From Variovorax sp. SG517 (GTDB taxonomy: Bacteria > Pseudomonadota > Gammaproteobacteria > Burkholderiales > Burkholderiaceae_C), in contig NZ_JABMJG010000017.1 in the NCBI RefSeq assembly GCF_013376045.1, positions 1 through 64,000 of the forward strand: a DNA stretch of 64,000 nucleotides, given 5' to 3'. The notes below the pieces were generated by a model that did no database searches, was not told where the DNA came from, and worked only from the letters and a program-made list of their open reading frames with translations. The position numbers were made by a program, and so were the translations under genes. Positions 34,443 through 43,895 of the stretch are shown here, in pieces; position 1 is the first letter of the stretch; each line of letters starts with the position of its first letter.

Positions 34443-35588
34443 ATGACCAGATCCACAGCACAGCCTTGGCGTGTCGGGGTGCTCTTCTCTTCCACGGGCG
34501 TTACTGCGGCCGTGGAACGAACCCAGCAGGCCGCCACCCTGCTGGCGATCGAGGAAATCAACGCAGCAGGAGGGGTGCTCGGCAGGCCGGTCGAGCCGCT
34601 GGTCCACGATCCGGCTTCACGCCCTCCGCGCTACCGCGAGTTGGCCAAGCAGCTGTGTGACGAAGCGGGTGTGCCGGTGATATTCGGATGCTATATGTCG
34701 AGTACACGCAAGGCGGTGCTGCCCGTGGTCGAGGCGCACCGCGCGCTGCTGTTCTACCCGACTCTGTACGAAGGCTTCGAGTATTCGCCCAACTGCGTTT
34801 ACACGGGCGCGGCACCGAATCAGAACTCGGTCCAGCTCGTGCGCTACCTGGCAAGCCATTTCGGCAAGAGATTGTTCTTGATTGGATCGGACTACGTATA
34901 TCCCTACGAGTCCAATCGAATCATCGCGGACCTGTTCAGGCAAGCCGGCGGTGAGGTGCTGGACGAGATGTACATCCCGCTGCGGGTGGCAGACATCGAT
35001 ATGGCCAAAGTCATCCGGCGGATCGAGGTCGCCAAGCCCGACGTCGTCTATTCGACGGTCGTGGGCGACGGCATTGCACGCTTCTACGAGGCCTACCGTG
35101 CGGCAGGCTTTGACCCGAATACGCACCCGATCGCCAGTCAGTCGACACAAGAGGCGGAGATCGCCCAGATGTCGCCACGGGCTGCCGCGGGCAGCATCAC
35201 GGCGGCGCCGTATTTCTCGACACTGCAGACACCGGAGAACCTCAAGTTCGTCGCGGCCTGGCGCAAGCGCTTTGGCACAGGTTTGCCGATCACCGCCTGC
35301 GCCGAGTCGGCCTACTTCCAAGTGATGCTCTATGCGCAGACCCTTGAGCGTGCTGGCAGTGATCGGCTTGAAGCGATGCTGCCTCACCTGCACGAACATG
35401 AATTTGATGCGCCTCAGGGGAAGGTGCGAATCGATCAGGAAAATCACCACACCTATCTATGGCCGCGTGTCGCGCGCGTGGATGCACAAGGGGTGTTCCA
35501 GGTCGTTGACGACCCGGGATTACGGGTCAAACCCGATCCGTACATGTACGAGAGTCGCTTCGACCCGCTGGCGGGGCGTCCGGCGTGA
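34443..35588 (+). CDS. amiC: AmiC-like amide-sensing regulator
   Basis: This 381-residue periplasmic-binding-protein fold has no signal peptide, consistent with a cytosolic sensor. It begins WRVGVLFSSTGVTAAVERTQ and carries VPVIFGCYMSSTRKAVLPVV and the YYP-type stretch FYPTLYEGFEYSPNCVYTG, matching AmiC and related urea/short-chain-amide binding proteins. In Pseudomonas AmiC holds AmiR inactive until an amide binds. The gene is directly before amiR, as in that system. Confidence 0.92.
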   Translation: MTRSTAQPWRVGVLFSSTGVTAAVERTQQAATLLAIEEINAAGGVLGRPVEPLVHDPASRPPRYRELAKQLCDEAGVPVIFGCYMSSTRKAVLPVVEAHRALLFYPTLYEGFEYSPNCVYTGAAPNQNSVQLVRYLASHFGKRLFLIGSDYVYPYESNRIIADLFRQAGGEVLDEMYIPLRVADIDMAKVIRRIEVAKPDVVYSTVVGDGIARFYEAYRAAGFDPNTHPIASQSTQEAEIAQMSPRAAAGSITAAPYFSTLQTPENLKFVAAWRKRFGTGLPITACAESAYFQVMLYAQTLERAGSDRLEAMLPHLHEHEFDAPQGKVRIDQENHHTYLWPRVARVDAQGVFQVVDDPGLRVKPDPYMYESRFDPLAGRPA

Positions 35589-35603
35589 AGGAGGCAGGGC
35601 GCC

Positions 35604-36203
35604 ATGACCATATCGTTGCTACGAGAGCTGCCCGAACTCAAGATCGTCGTCGTCCACCCGCCTGACGAGGAAGGAGATGCGCTGGTAAGCCACTTGCGCC
35701 GTGTCGGTTGCATGGTCACGACGGCCTGGCCCATGCCCGCCAGCGTGCCCCCCAACGTCGATGTCCTCTTCTTGCTGGTGGAGGGGGAGGCGCGTCATGC
35801 AACCGAAGCGTTGCTCAAGACGCTGCCCAGACCTGAGCCGACGGTCATCGCCATCTTGAACTACGAGGATCCCACGACCTTGCAGCTGGTTCTCGAGAGT
35901 GCCGCATTTGCGGTGGTGCAAAAGCCAATCAAGCCATTCGGCCTGCTGGCGCATCTTGTGACCGCGCGAAGCCTATGGGCCGAGCGTCAGGCCATGCTCA
36001 AGGAAAACCGCAAGCTGCGTCGCAAGATCACGAGCGACCAGGCCATGAGCCGCGCCAAGACGATCCTGATGGCCTCCAAGGGAATCAGCGAGGTCGAGGC
36101 CTACCAGGCGATTCGGGCACAGGCAATGGCCAAGCGCCTGTCGATGGAACAGATTGCGAGTTCGATCATCAACATGGAAATCCTGTTGCAACCGCCGCCC
36201 TAA
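35604..36203 (+). CDS. amiR: AmiR-like ANTAR antitermination protein
   Basis: This 199-residue protein has an N-terminal receiver-like domain without clear phosphorylation residues, then a coiled-coil helix (ARSLWAERQAMLKENRKLRR). The C-terminal ANTAR domain has SRAKTILMASKGISEVEAYQ, AIRAQAMAKRLSMEQIASSI and the final hydrophobic MEILL. ANTAR proteins bind nascent RNA and prevent termination. The start is 15 bases after amiC. Terminators lie upstream of both amiC and the next gene, which gives two plausible targets. Confidence 0.92.
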   Translation: MTISLLRELPELKIVVVHPPDEEGDALVSHLRRVGCMVTTAWPMPASVPPNVDVLFLLVEGEARHATEALLKTLPRPEPTVIAILNYEDPTTLQLVLESAAFAVVQKPIKPFGLLAHLVTARSLWAERQAMLKENRKLRRKITSDQAMSRAKTILMASKGISEVEAYQAIRAQAMAKRLSMEQIASSIINMEILLQPPP

Positions 36204-36326
36204 CTCGTTAGCATGAACGTACCGAGTCGGCGTGCCGATTCGGTGGTCGCATCCCCTTGATATTCAGGCGCCGATGCGACCGGCTCCGGGAACCATGTGT
36301 GTTCTCCGTGCCACCTGGCAATGAAG

Positions 36327-36364
36327 CCCACGCCGCGGTGTAAACCGCGTTGTGGGTTTTTTTT
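36327..36364 (+). terminator. Intrinsic terminator in the leader of the amide-binding protein gene
   Basis: The stem is cccac-cgcggt paired with accgcg-gtggg around a gtaa loop (36327-36356) and is followed by eight T. A smaller hairpin, tgcc-acct-ggca, lies just upstream. The terminator lies between amiR and the binding-protein gene and about 100 bases before its ATG, so readthrough would be needed for transport gene expression from the amiCR promoter. This is a second candidate AmiR-controlled attenuator. Confidence 0.8.
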
Positions 36365-36460
36365 CGCCTGAAACCGACAGTGTTGTCGGCTGGTCCGTTA
36401 GTCGAGCTCATCAACCATTCGGCAGCGCATGGTTCGCTGCGTCACGTCCTGAGGTCCCCT

Positions 36461-37708
36461 ATGTTGCAAACCAACCGTCGCCACTTTCTTCTTTCCTCGG
36501 CTGCATCCGCGACCGCGCTTGCATCGCCGGCCCTCATTCGGCCTGCGTATGCAGCCGACACCATCAAGGTCGGCGCGCTCTATTCGCAGACCGGCGGACT
36601 CTCCATCGTCGAGAAGATGCTCGCCAACGGCGTGCGCATGGCCGTCGCGGAGATCAATGCCGCAGGCGGTGTCATGGGCCGCAAGGTCGAGGTGGTGCTC
36701 GAGGATGGGGCCTCCGATCCGAAGACTTTCAACGAGAAGGCTTCCAAGCTGATCACGCGCGATCGTATCGAGACCGTTTTCGGCTGCCATACGTCGGCGA
36801 GCCGCAAAGCGGTCCTGCCAGTCTTCGAGCGACGCAACGCGATGCTTTTCTATCAGACCCACTACGAAGGCTTCGAGTGCTCGAAGAACGTCGTCTACAG
36901 CGGGGCGGTCGCCAATCAGCAGCTGGCCAACTACATCCCTTGGATCGTGGAGAAGCTGGGCAAGAAGAAGTTCTTCATCGTCGGCTCGAACTACGTCTAT
37001 CCGCGCGAGATGTCCAAGGTCAGCAAGAAGCTGATCGAGCAGGCCGGTGCCAAGTGGATGGCGGACGAGTACCTCGAACTCGGTCATTCCGAATGGGCCT
37101 CGGTGGTGCGAAAGATCAAGGAGTCTGGCGCCGACGTGGTGCTCTCGCACGTGGTCGGGGACTCGCTCGTGGCCTTCTACCGGGAATACAAGAATCAGGG
37201 GATGTCTCAGGCAGCGGTGCCGATCTGCGCCACGGTGATCAGCGAGATCGAGATTGCAGCAATGGGTGGCGAATATGCGGCCGGCAGCTACACCTCGGTG
37301 CCTTACTTCATGTCCATCGACACGCCGGCCAACAAGTCCTTCATCGAGCGCTACCGCAAGTTCGTCAACGACCCGAAGGCCGTCACCTATCACTCGCTCG
37401 AAGCCGCGTACTTCCAGGTCTTCCTTTGGAAGCAGGCCGTGGAAGCCGGCAAGGCCACGACAGCCGATGCGATCCGCGCCAACATCGGCGGTCAGAGCTA
37501 CGACGCGCCCGGCGGCAAGGTTCGCATCGATCCGGAAAGCCTGCACGCATGGGTCACGCCGCGCATCGGCCAATGGCAGGCCGACGGCCAGAGCAAGGTG
37601 GTCGATGCCAGTCCCCAGCCGGTTCGCCCGCTGCCGTACTTCGCCTATGGCGAGACCGATGCCAACCTGATCTGCAAGCGAACGGGTGCTGCCCCGGTCA
37701 AGGCCTGA
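36461..37708 (+). CDS. Urea/short-chain-amide ABC transporter binding protein
   Basis: This 415-residue secreted protein has an N-terminal twin-arginine-like signal (NRRHFLLSSAASATALA). The mature region resembles the UrtA/AmiC-type binding proteins: IKVGALYSQTGGLSIVEKML, ETVFGCHTSASRKAVLP and FYQTHYEGFECSKNVVYSG. It is related to its cytosolic neighbour AmiC, so sensor and transporter probably share a ligand class. Four transporter genes follow, all on the same strand. The ATG at 36461 is chosen for the fitting signal sequence. Confidence 0.92.
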   Translation: MLQTNRRHFLLSSAASATALASPALIRPAYAADTIKVGALYSQTGGLSIVEKMLANGVRMAVAEINAAGGVMGRKVEVVLEDGASDPKTFNEKASKLITRDRIETVFGCHTSASRKAVLPVFERRNAMLFYQTHYEGFECSKNVVYSGAVANQQLANYIPWIVEKLGKKKFFIVGSNYVYPREMSKVSKKLIEQAGAKWMADEYLELGHSEWASVVRKIKESGADVVLSHVVGDSLVAFYREYKNQGMSQAAVPICATVISEIEIAAMGGEYAAGSYTSVPYFMSIDTPANKSFIERYRKFVNDPKAVTYHSLEAAYFQVFLWKQAVEAGKATTADAIRANIGGQSYDAPGGKVRIDPESLHAWVTPRIGQWQADGQSKVVDASPQPVRPLPYFAYGETDANLICKRTGAAPVKA

Positions 37709-37771
37709 GGCGCGCCCGACCTGCAAGGCGCTCGCATTGCAGGTCAAGCCTTTTCGAGAGAAAGACTTCCG

Positions 37772-38665
37772 ATGCTGGATGTAATACTGATCGGGCTCAG
37801 CATGGGCTCGATACTCCTGCTGGCCGCGTTGGGACTGGTCATCATCTATGGCGCGATGGGCGTGGTGAACATGGCCCATGGCGAGATGATCATGATCGGT
37901 GCCTATGCCGCCGTGATGGCGAAGATATGGCTGGGCTTCGGCCTCTTCGCCGCGATCCCGATCGCGTTCATCGTGTCGGGCGCCCTGGGCCTGCTGATTG
38001 AGCGCTGCGTGGTGAGGCGCCTGTACGGCCGGCTCGGCGACACGCTGCTCGCAACCTGGGGGGTGGCCATCCTGATCCAGCAGGCGGTGCGCCTCGAAGG
38101 TGGCTTGGCCTTCTTCGGCATCCATATCGAGGGACTCGGGCCGGGGCTGCAAAACATGCCCATTCCACAGATGCTCCAGGGCGCGGTCATGATCGGCAAC
38201 ACCCCGATCAACGCCTATCGCGCGTTCATCGTGGCCAGTACTGTGGTGCTGACCTTCGCAACGTGGCTGCTCCTGTATCGCACGCGCATGGGCCTGCAGG
38301 TGCGCGCCATCATTCGAAATCCACGCATGGCCGCCGCTTGCGGCATCGATGTGCAGCGGGTCAATGCATGGACCTTTGCCTTCGGTGCCGGCCTGGCCGG
38401 CGTCACTGGTGTGCTTGTGGCGGGCTTCAAAACCGTATCCCCCGACATGGGAACGGCACTGGTGGTCGACAGCTTCCTGGTGGTGGTGTCGGGCGGCGTC
38501 GGCAGCCTGCTCGGGGCGATCGTCACCTCGGTCGGACTCGGAGAGGTGACCGGCGTGGTCGCGGCGTTCAGCAACGACATCCTCGCCCGTGCGGTGGTGT
38601 TCGGCCTGGTGATCCTTCTCATCATCGTGCGCCCGCAGGGGCTGTTCTCGTTCAAGGGGCGGTGA
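37772..38665 (+). CDS. Urea/amide ABC transporter permease, UrtB/LivH-like
   Basis: This 297-residue branched-chain-type permease has about eight helices. The start LDVILIGLSMGSILLLAALG and the family motif YGAMGVVNMAHGEMIMIGAY are diagnostic of the LivH/UrtB group. VTGVLVAGFKTVSPDMGT and VVSGGVGSLLGAI lie near the C-terminus. The stop overlaps a GTG of the next gene (GTGA). It works with the following permease and two ATPases. Confidence 0.93.
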   Translation: MLDVILIGLSMGSILLLAALGLVIIYGAMGVVNMAHGEMIMIGAYAAVMAKIWLGFGLFAAIPIAFIVSGALGLLIERCVVRRLYGRLGDTLLATWGVAILIQQAVRLEGGLAFFGIHIEGLGPGLQNMPIPQMLQGAVMIGNTPINAYRAFIVASTVVLTFATWLLLYRTRMGLQVRAIIRNPRMAAACGIDVQRVNAWTFAFGAGLAGVTGVLVAGFKTVSPDMGTALVVDSFLVVVSGGVGSLLGAIVTSVGLGEVTGVVAAFSNDILARAVVFGLVILLIIVRPQGLFSFKGR

Positions 38666-38670
38666 CGGCC

Positions 38671-39795
38671 ATGGGAACCTCTCTGGACAAGCGCCTGACC
38701 GTTGCCGCGTATGTACTGTTCCTGGGCATGGTCTTGCTGGCGCCGCTCGTGCTCGACGGCTTCGGATTGAACCGGCTTGCCAAGTATCTGGTGTTCGGCG
38801 TGCTCGGCATCGCTGTTGCCATGTGCTGGGGCTATGCCGGCATCCTCAACCTGGGGCAGGGCCTCTTCTTCGGCTTGGGAGCCTACATGCTCGCCATGTC
38901 GCTGAAGATGGCGAGCCCGACCAGCCTGCAGCATGGAGGCGCGAATCCCGTGCCTGATTTCATGTTGTCCAACGCCGAGCCTGGCGCGACCGTGGATCTG
39001 TGCTGCATCAATCAGGGCTCGTTCCTCTGGCTGCCTTTTCGATCGCAGGGATTCGGCATCTTCATGGGCGTGGTGTTACCGGTGCTGGTGGCCTTCGTTC
39101 TGGGGAACGTGTTGTTCCGCAAGCGCATCGCGGGGGTGTTCGTATCGATCGTCACGCTCGCGCTGGTATTGCTGGTGCGCCTCCTGCTGGTGGACGCGCA
39201 GCCGCTGACCAATGGGTTCAACGGGCTGTCTGACCTCGCCTGGTTGCGTGTTGGCGCGTACGAATTCGACCCTTACAGCGTATCGACCTACTACCTGGTC
39301 GCGTTCACGCTCGCATTCGTACTGATCGGCGCGCGTGTCTTGCTCGCTACGCGCGCGGGCGTCATCCTGCGTGCGACCTCGGGCGATCCGCAGCGCGCGC
39401 GCTACCTGGGATTTGACGTAGCGCACTATCAGACCTTCTTCTTCGCGTTGTCCGCGGCCGTCGCCGCCGTGGCCGGCATGCTCTATGTGGTGGTGGCCGA
39501 GTTCGCGTCACCCACTTTCATGGACCTGAGCTTCTCGATCACGATGGTGGTATGGGCTGCGGTGGGGGGACGAGGCTCGTTGCTGGGCGCGTGCGTCGGC
39601 GCGATCCTGATCAACATGCTGGAGGCGACTGCGAGCGAAACGCAGTCGTTGGTCGAAGCCTGGCGTGTCATCGTGGGCATGACCTTCGTGCTGGTGGTGC
39701 TCTACCTGCCCAAAGGCATCGGTGGCTGGGCTCACGAGCTGATTGCGCGCTTCGACCATCGCGCGCGCAGTCGTACGGCTGGGGGGAAGTCATGA
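38671..39795 (+). CDS. Urea/amide ABC transporter permease, UrtC/LivM-like
   Basis: This 374-residue permease has the LivM/UrtC motif CWGYAGILNLGQGLFFGLGA near the N-terminus and the conserved C-terminal VVWAAVGGRGSLLGACVGAI. An insertion of about 50 residues containing NPVPDFMLSNAEPGATVDL lies in the first periplasmic region and is also found in UrtC proteins. An in-frame GTG at 38662 overlaps the previous stop and is an alternative start. The stop overlaps the ATG of the first ATPase (ATGA). Confidence 0.92.
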   Translation: MGTSLDKRLTVAAYVLFLGMVLLAPLVLDGFGLNRLAKYLVFGVLGIAVAMCWGYAGILNLGQGLFFGLGAYMLAMSLKMASPTSLQHGGANPVPDFMLSNAEPGATVDLCCINQGSFLWLPFRSQGFGIFMGVVLPVLVAFVLGNVLFRKRIAGVFVSIVTLALVLLVRLLLVDAQPLTNGFNGLSDLAWLRVGAYEFDPYSVSTYYLVAFTLAFVLIGARVLLATRAGVILRATSGDPQRARYLGFDVAHYQTFFFALSAAVAAVAGMLYVVVAEFASPTFMDLSFSITMVVWAAVGGRGSLLGACVGAILINMLEATASETQSLVEAWRVIVGMTFVLVVLYLPKGIGGWAHELIARFDHRARSRTAGGKS

Positions 39796-40544
39796 CCGCG
39801 CTCGAACTCCAATCGCTTGGCGTGAGCTTTGGTGGTTTCAAGGCCGTGGATGGCGTCTCGCTGCGCGTGGCCGACGGCGAATTGCGCGTGCTGCTGGGCG
39901 CCAACGGTGCGGGGAAGACGACCTTGATGGACCTGATCTCGGGCAAGACTGCGAGTACGACGGGCCGTGTCGTGCTTTATGGGCGTGACCTGACAAATTG
40001 GCCTGAATACCGGATCGCCCGTGCGGGCATCGGCCGCAAGTTCCAGATTCCCAGCGTGTTCCGCGAACTCTCGGTGCGTCACAACCTGTGCGTGGCTGCG
40101 AGCCGGCAGCCTTCCATCTTGCGCAATCTGCGATGGGGCTTCGGGCATGGCATCGATGCCCGGGTGGATGAGATCCTCGGCCTGATCGGCCTTGAATCCG
40201 AGCAGCGTCAACTCGGTGGCGACCTCAGCCACGGGCAGACTCAGTGGCTGGAACTGGGACTTTTGATCGCGCAGGACCCCAAGGTGATCCTGCTCGACGA
40301 GCCCACAGCCGGCATGACGGCCGCCGAAACGCGCAAGACCGCGCAGATTCTCAAGAGCCTGCGCGGACGCCACACCATCCTGGTGGTCGAGCACGACATG
40401 GCTTTTGTGCGCGACATCGCCGAGCGCATCACCGTGCTGCATCTGGGTCGCGTGCTAGCCGAGGGAAACGTCGCCGAGATCGAGCGAGACCCCCGCGTGC
40501 GACAGGCCTATCTGGGATCCCACGGAATTGCATCGCCATGCTGA
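39792..40544 (+). CDS. Urea/amide ABC transporter ATPase, UrtD/LivG-like
   Basis: This 250-residue ATPase has Walker A GANGAGKTT, the signature LSHGQTQWLELG (a variant of LSGGQ characteristic of UrtD), Walker B VILLDEPTAGMT and the switch in ILVVEHDMAFV. Its pairing with UrtE-like and UrtB/C-like genes fits a urea or amide transporter. The start overlaps the permease stop, and its stop overlaps the next gene by seven bases. Confidence 0.93.
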   Translation: MTALELQSLGVSFGGFKAVDGVSLRVADGELRVLLGANGAGKTTLMDLISGKTASTTGRVVLYGRDLTNWPEYRIARAGIGRKFQIPSVFRELSVRHNLCVAASRQPSILRNLRWGFGHGIDARVDEILGLIGLESEQRQLGGDLSHGQTQWLELGLLIAQDPKVILLDEPTAGMTAAETRKTAQILKSLRGRHTILVVEHDMAFVRDIAERITVLHLGRVLAEGNVAEIERDPRVRQAYLGSHGIASPC

Positions 40545-41230
40545 CACTCACGAATCTTGACAGCTACTACGGCCGCAGTCATGCGCTGCACGACGTCAGC
40601 CTGGTCATTCCCAAAGGAAAGATCACAGCCATCCTCGGGCGCAACGGCATGGGCAAGACGACCCTGCTGCGCGCGCTGATGGGAACCATGGTGAACTCGA
40701 CCGGCCGCATCGAGCTCGAGGGGCTGCGCATCGATGGTCTGCCCACGCACCTGCGCGCTCGTGCCGGTATCGCCTATGTGCCGCAGGGGCGCGAGATCAT
40801 CCCTGACTTCACCGTCCGTCAGAACATTCTGATGGGCGCCTTCGCAGGGCGCGGTCCGCGCACGATCCCTCCACTGGCGCTCGAACTGTTTCCGTATCTC
40901 GCAGCGAATTTGGAACGGCCAGGTGGTGTGCTGTCCGGTGGCCAGCAGCAACAACTCGCCCTGGCGCGCGCTTTGGCGATCCAGCCAAGCGTGATGCTGC
41001 TCGACGAGCCCAACGAGGGCATCCAGCCTTCGATCGTGCAGGAGATCGAGGCTGCGATCTCGCGCATGAATCGCGAATTAGAGCTCACGATGGTGCTGGT
41101 GGAGCAGAACATCGACTTCGTGCGCCGGGTCGCCACCAGCTTCGCGATGTTTGAGAAGGGAGCGATCGTCGAGGGCGGGCCCATCGAGATGCTGAGCGAC
41201 GAGATCGTCGACCGCCATATGACCTTCTGA
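40538..41230 (+). CDS. Urea/amide ABC transporter ATPase, UrtE/LivF-like
   Basis: This 230-residue ATPase has Walker A GRNGMGKTT, the signature LSGGQQQQLALARA, Walker B VMLLDEPNEGIQPS (the NEGIQPS form is typical of UrtE) and the switch in MVLVEQNIDFV. It completes the five-subunit transporter. The amidase gene begins 66 bases downstream, so import and hydrolysis are probably co-expressed. Confidence 0.94.
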   Translation: MLTLTNLDSYYGRSHALHDVSLVIPKGKITAILGRNGMGKTTLLRALMGTMVNSTGRIELEGLRIDGLPTHLRARAGIAYVPQGREIIPDFTVRQNILMGAFAGRGPRTIPPLALELFPYLAANLERPGGVLSGGQQQQLALARALAIQPSVMLLDEPNEGIQPSIVQEIEAAISRMNRELELTMVLVEQNIDFVRRVATSFAMFEKGAIVEGGPIEMLSDEIVDRHMTF

Positions 41231-41296
41231 GCGAGGCGCTGCCCTGTCCTTCATTTCTTCCGTCTTCTTCACGAAATCCACGCGAACTTCACCGCC

Positions 41297-42838
41297 ATGA
41301 ACCAGATCACCCCCGACATCGACCTCACGACCCTGACCATCGACAGCGTCCAGGAGGGCTTCCGTAGCGGCCTCTTCAGTGCCGAGTCGCTTGCACGCGC
41401 TTGCCTTGCCCAGATCGAGACCTGGAACGCGCGCTACAACGCCATCATCTTCCTCAACGACGAAGCCGTCGACGACGCGCGTGCCATTGATCGTCGACGC
41501 GAAGCCGGCGAAGTGCTGGGCCCGCTCGCAGGCGTTCCTGTCGTGATCAAGGATCCGATGGACATGGTCGGCTTTCCGACGACGGCCGGCTGGGCCCTGT
41601 TGCACAGCAAGACCGGGGGGGTCGACCTGATGCCTGCGACCGACGCTCCCGTCGTGGCGCGCATGCGCGCCGCCGGCGCCGTCATCCTCGGCAAGACCAA
41701 CGTGCCGATCTTGAGCCACACGGGAACGCATGCGGACGACAGCTGGGCGGGCCCTACGCTCAACGTCGTCATGCCAGATCGTGTGCCTGGAGGAAGCAGC
41801 GCCGGTACTGCAACGGCGGTGGGCGCCAGCATGGCGGTGCTGGGACTCGCCGAGGAAACGGGGGGCTCGATCCAGAATCCGGCTTCGGCTCAGGATCTGG
41901 TCGGCATCAAGCCGACGATCGGGCTGGTGCCCAACGCCGGCGTAATGCCGCTGTCAGGCAATCGGGACGTCGTGGGGCCGATCGCCCGTACCGTGAAGGA
42001 TGCGGCGCTATGCCTGGACGTGCTGGCGGGTTACTCCGCAGAAGATCCCAAGACCTTGGCCGGTGTCGGCAAGAAGCCGGTGGGCGGCTACACGTCGAAG
42101 TTCGGCAGCCGCACCCTGGAGGGAGCACGCATCGGGCTGTATGGTCCCGGCTGGCGCACTCAGCCGCTGTCCAGTGAGGCGAACGGCCTTTACCTGCGTG
42201 CCGCCGAAGAGCTCAAGGGCCGTGGCGCGGTGCTGATAGAGGATCCATTCGCTGGCACCGGATTCGCAGACCTGCGCCAGCCAACGCCGCCGCTCGCGAA
42301 CTTCGATGCCCGCGGGATGGAATCGGTGCCCTATGACCTGCAGAAGTACCTCGAACGATTGGGCCCCGATGCGGCGCTCAAGTCCTTCGCCGAGTTCGCC
42401 GAAGCGACCCAGAGGGAGTCCGCCTTCGGACCGAAGGGTGTGCTGAGCTATCTGCACAGCCTGCCGCAGTTCTCAGCATCCCTGAAGTCGCCAACCATGC
42501 CGCCCGACCTTTCGGAATTCATCGCGCTGAAGGAGGCCTATCTGCGCATCGTGGACGAGGTGTTCGAGCGCGAGCAGCTCGATGCGCTGGTGTTTCCTCA
42601 GATGCGAGAGGAGTTGCCTGCGGTGAAGACTGGCACCATTCAGGAAACCACGGTGGGCGAACTCAACATCGCGGGCCTTCCGGCGGTCACGGTGCCGGCA
42701 GGCTACTACGCGTCAGGTGCTCCTTTTGGTCTGTTGTTCATCGGTCCGCTCTGGAGCGAAGCGGTGCTGCTCGCCTTGGCGCACGACTACGAGAACGCAA
42801 CCCGGCATCGCAAGCCGCCCCGTCTCTGCGGTTCTTGA
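41297..42838 (+). CDS. Amidase-signature hydrolase of the amide-uptake operon
   Basis: This 513-residue cytosolic amidase has Lys in VPVVIKDPMDMVG, PGGSSAGTATAV and the Ser motif AEETGGSIQNPAS (a variant of the usual GTDxGGS). It is clearly distinct from the amidase encoded at 25584-27047. It follows directly after the urea/amide-type transporter, so it probably hydrolyses the imported amide to ammonia and an acid. The ATG at 41297 is preceded by the leader after the ATPase stop and fits the family start. Confidence 0.92.
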   Translation: MNQITPDIDLTTLTIDSVQEGFRSGLFSAESLARACLAQIETWNARYNAIIFLNDEAVDDARAIDRRREAGEVLGPLAGVPVVIKDPMDMVGFPTTAGWALLHSKTGGVDLMPATDAPVVARMRAAGAVILGKTNVPILSHTGTHADDSWAGPTLNVVMPDRVPGGSSAGTATAVGASMAVLGLAEETGGSIQNPASAQDLVGIKPTIGLVPNAGVMPLSGNRDVVGPIARTVKDAALCLDVLAGYSAEDPKTLAGVGKKPVGGYTSKFGSRTLEGARIGLYGPGWRTQPLSSEANGLYLRAAEELKGRGAVLIEDPFAGTGFADLRQPTPPLANFDARGMESVPYDLQKYLERLGPDAALKSFAEFAEATQRESAFGPKGVLSYLHSLPQFSASLKSPTMPPDLSEFIALKEAYLRIVDEVFEREQLDALVFPQMREELPAVKTGTIQETTVGELNIAGLPAVTVPAGYYASGAPFGLLFIGPLWSEAVLLALAHDYENATRHRKPPRLCGS

Positions 42839-43082
42839 GCCGTTTCGGAGGCGCGGAGGGCGGCCTCGAGCATGGTTGCTGCCGCTTGTAGAGAGATTCG
42901 GAGCTGGCCAGTGCAGGCAAGAGCACATCTACAAGCGGGTCAACAAGGCGACGCGAAACACAGTGCGTCGCAGCGTTGTGCTGCACAGGAGATGCTCATG
43001 ATTCCGGAGTTCGCCTGAACGGATCCAAATCCTCCCATGTTTGTGTGTTCCTCTACAGCGGAGCGAGCCTCAATATACGAAG

Positions 43083-43721
43083 ATGTATTTACATCCCCTG
43101 ATGGCGACCCTGCCGCTGGCGGAGCGCACGAAGCTCGGCGAATGCAGTCGTCTGAATTCCTACAAGCGCAACGATGTCGTGTTGGCGGCCGGCGATTCAA
43201 CCGACCAGATCTATTGCGTCGCGAGCGGCCTGCTACGTGTGGTCGCGTTGAATCAACGCGACCACACGGAGATGACCACGGAATTCATCGGTCCCAACGA
43301 CTTCTTCTTCCATCTGTCGATGCACGAAGACAGCTACTGCCCGAAGAAGACTTTGATTGCTGCACTGCCTTCGTCTGTGTATCTGGTTCCGATCGTGGAG
43401 ATGCGCAGCCTCTGCACCAGGCATCCGGAAGTCGCACTTGGCCTGCTGGGGCTCGCGATGAAGCGCATGAGCAACTTGCGCGGTCAGTTCCATCGCATCT
43501 CGGTGCTTCCGGCGGAAGACTCGGTGCTGCGTGTGCTGCAGCAACTGACGCGACTCGCGCCCGCTGGCGAAGGGGGCTATGACCGGCGGATCACGCAGTC
43601 GGTGATCGCCTCGTATTCGGGTCTTTCGCGCGAGGTGGTCAACAAGACCATGCGCGATTTCGAACTGCGCGGAGTGCTGCGCCGCGACGATGAGAGCGTC
43701 CACGTCGCCACGATTTCGTGA
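43083..43721 (+). CDS. Crp/Fnr-family transcriptional regulator
   Basis: This 212-residue regulator has an N-terminal cyclic-nucleotide-binding-type beta-roll (LAAGDSTDQIYCVASGLLRV and TTEFIGPNDFFFHLSMHED) and a C-terminal winged helix with TQSVIASYSGLSREVVNKTM. Fnr-type cysteine clusters are not evident, so it is probably not an iron-sulphur sensor. The ATG at 43083 is preferred over an upstream one because it gives the usual length. It follows the amidase on the same strand after about 245 bases with no other gene, which suggests control linked to that operon. Confidence 0.9.
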   Translation: MYLHPLMATLPLAERTKLGECSRLNSYKRNDVVLAAGDSTDQIYCVASGLLRVVALNQRDHTEMTTEFIGPNDFFFHLSMHEDSYCPKKTLIAALPSSVYLVPIVEMRSLCTRHPEVALGLLGLAMKRMSNLRGQFHRISVLPAEDSVLRVLQQLTRLAPAGEGGYDRRITQSVIASYSGLSREVVNKTMRDFELRGVLRRDDESVHVATIS

Positions 43722-43895
43722 CAATCGATTTTGTCTAGACTGGACCGAGCCGGTCAGCCCACTCTTCGGGGGAGGGCGCTCGTCATGCCCGGCCCTTAAA
43801 TAATCGGGGTGAAGCCAAGAATCGGAGCGGACTTCGAACCCCTCCACGGTGCTCTGGTGACGGCCCCTGCACGCGACGGCCCGGATGGCGAAGAC

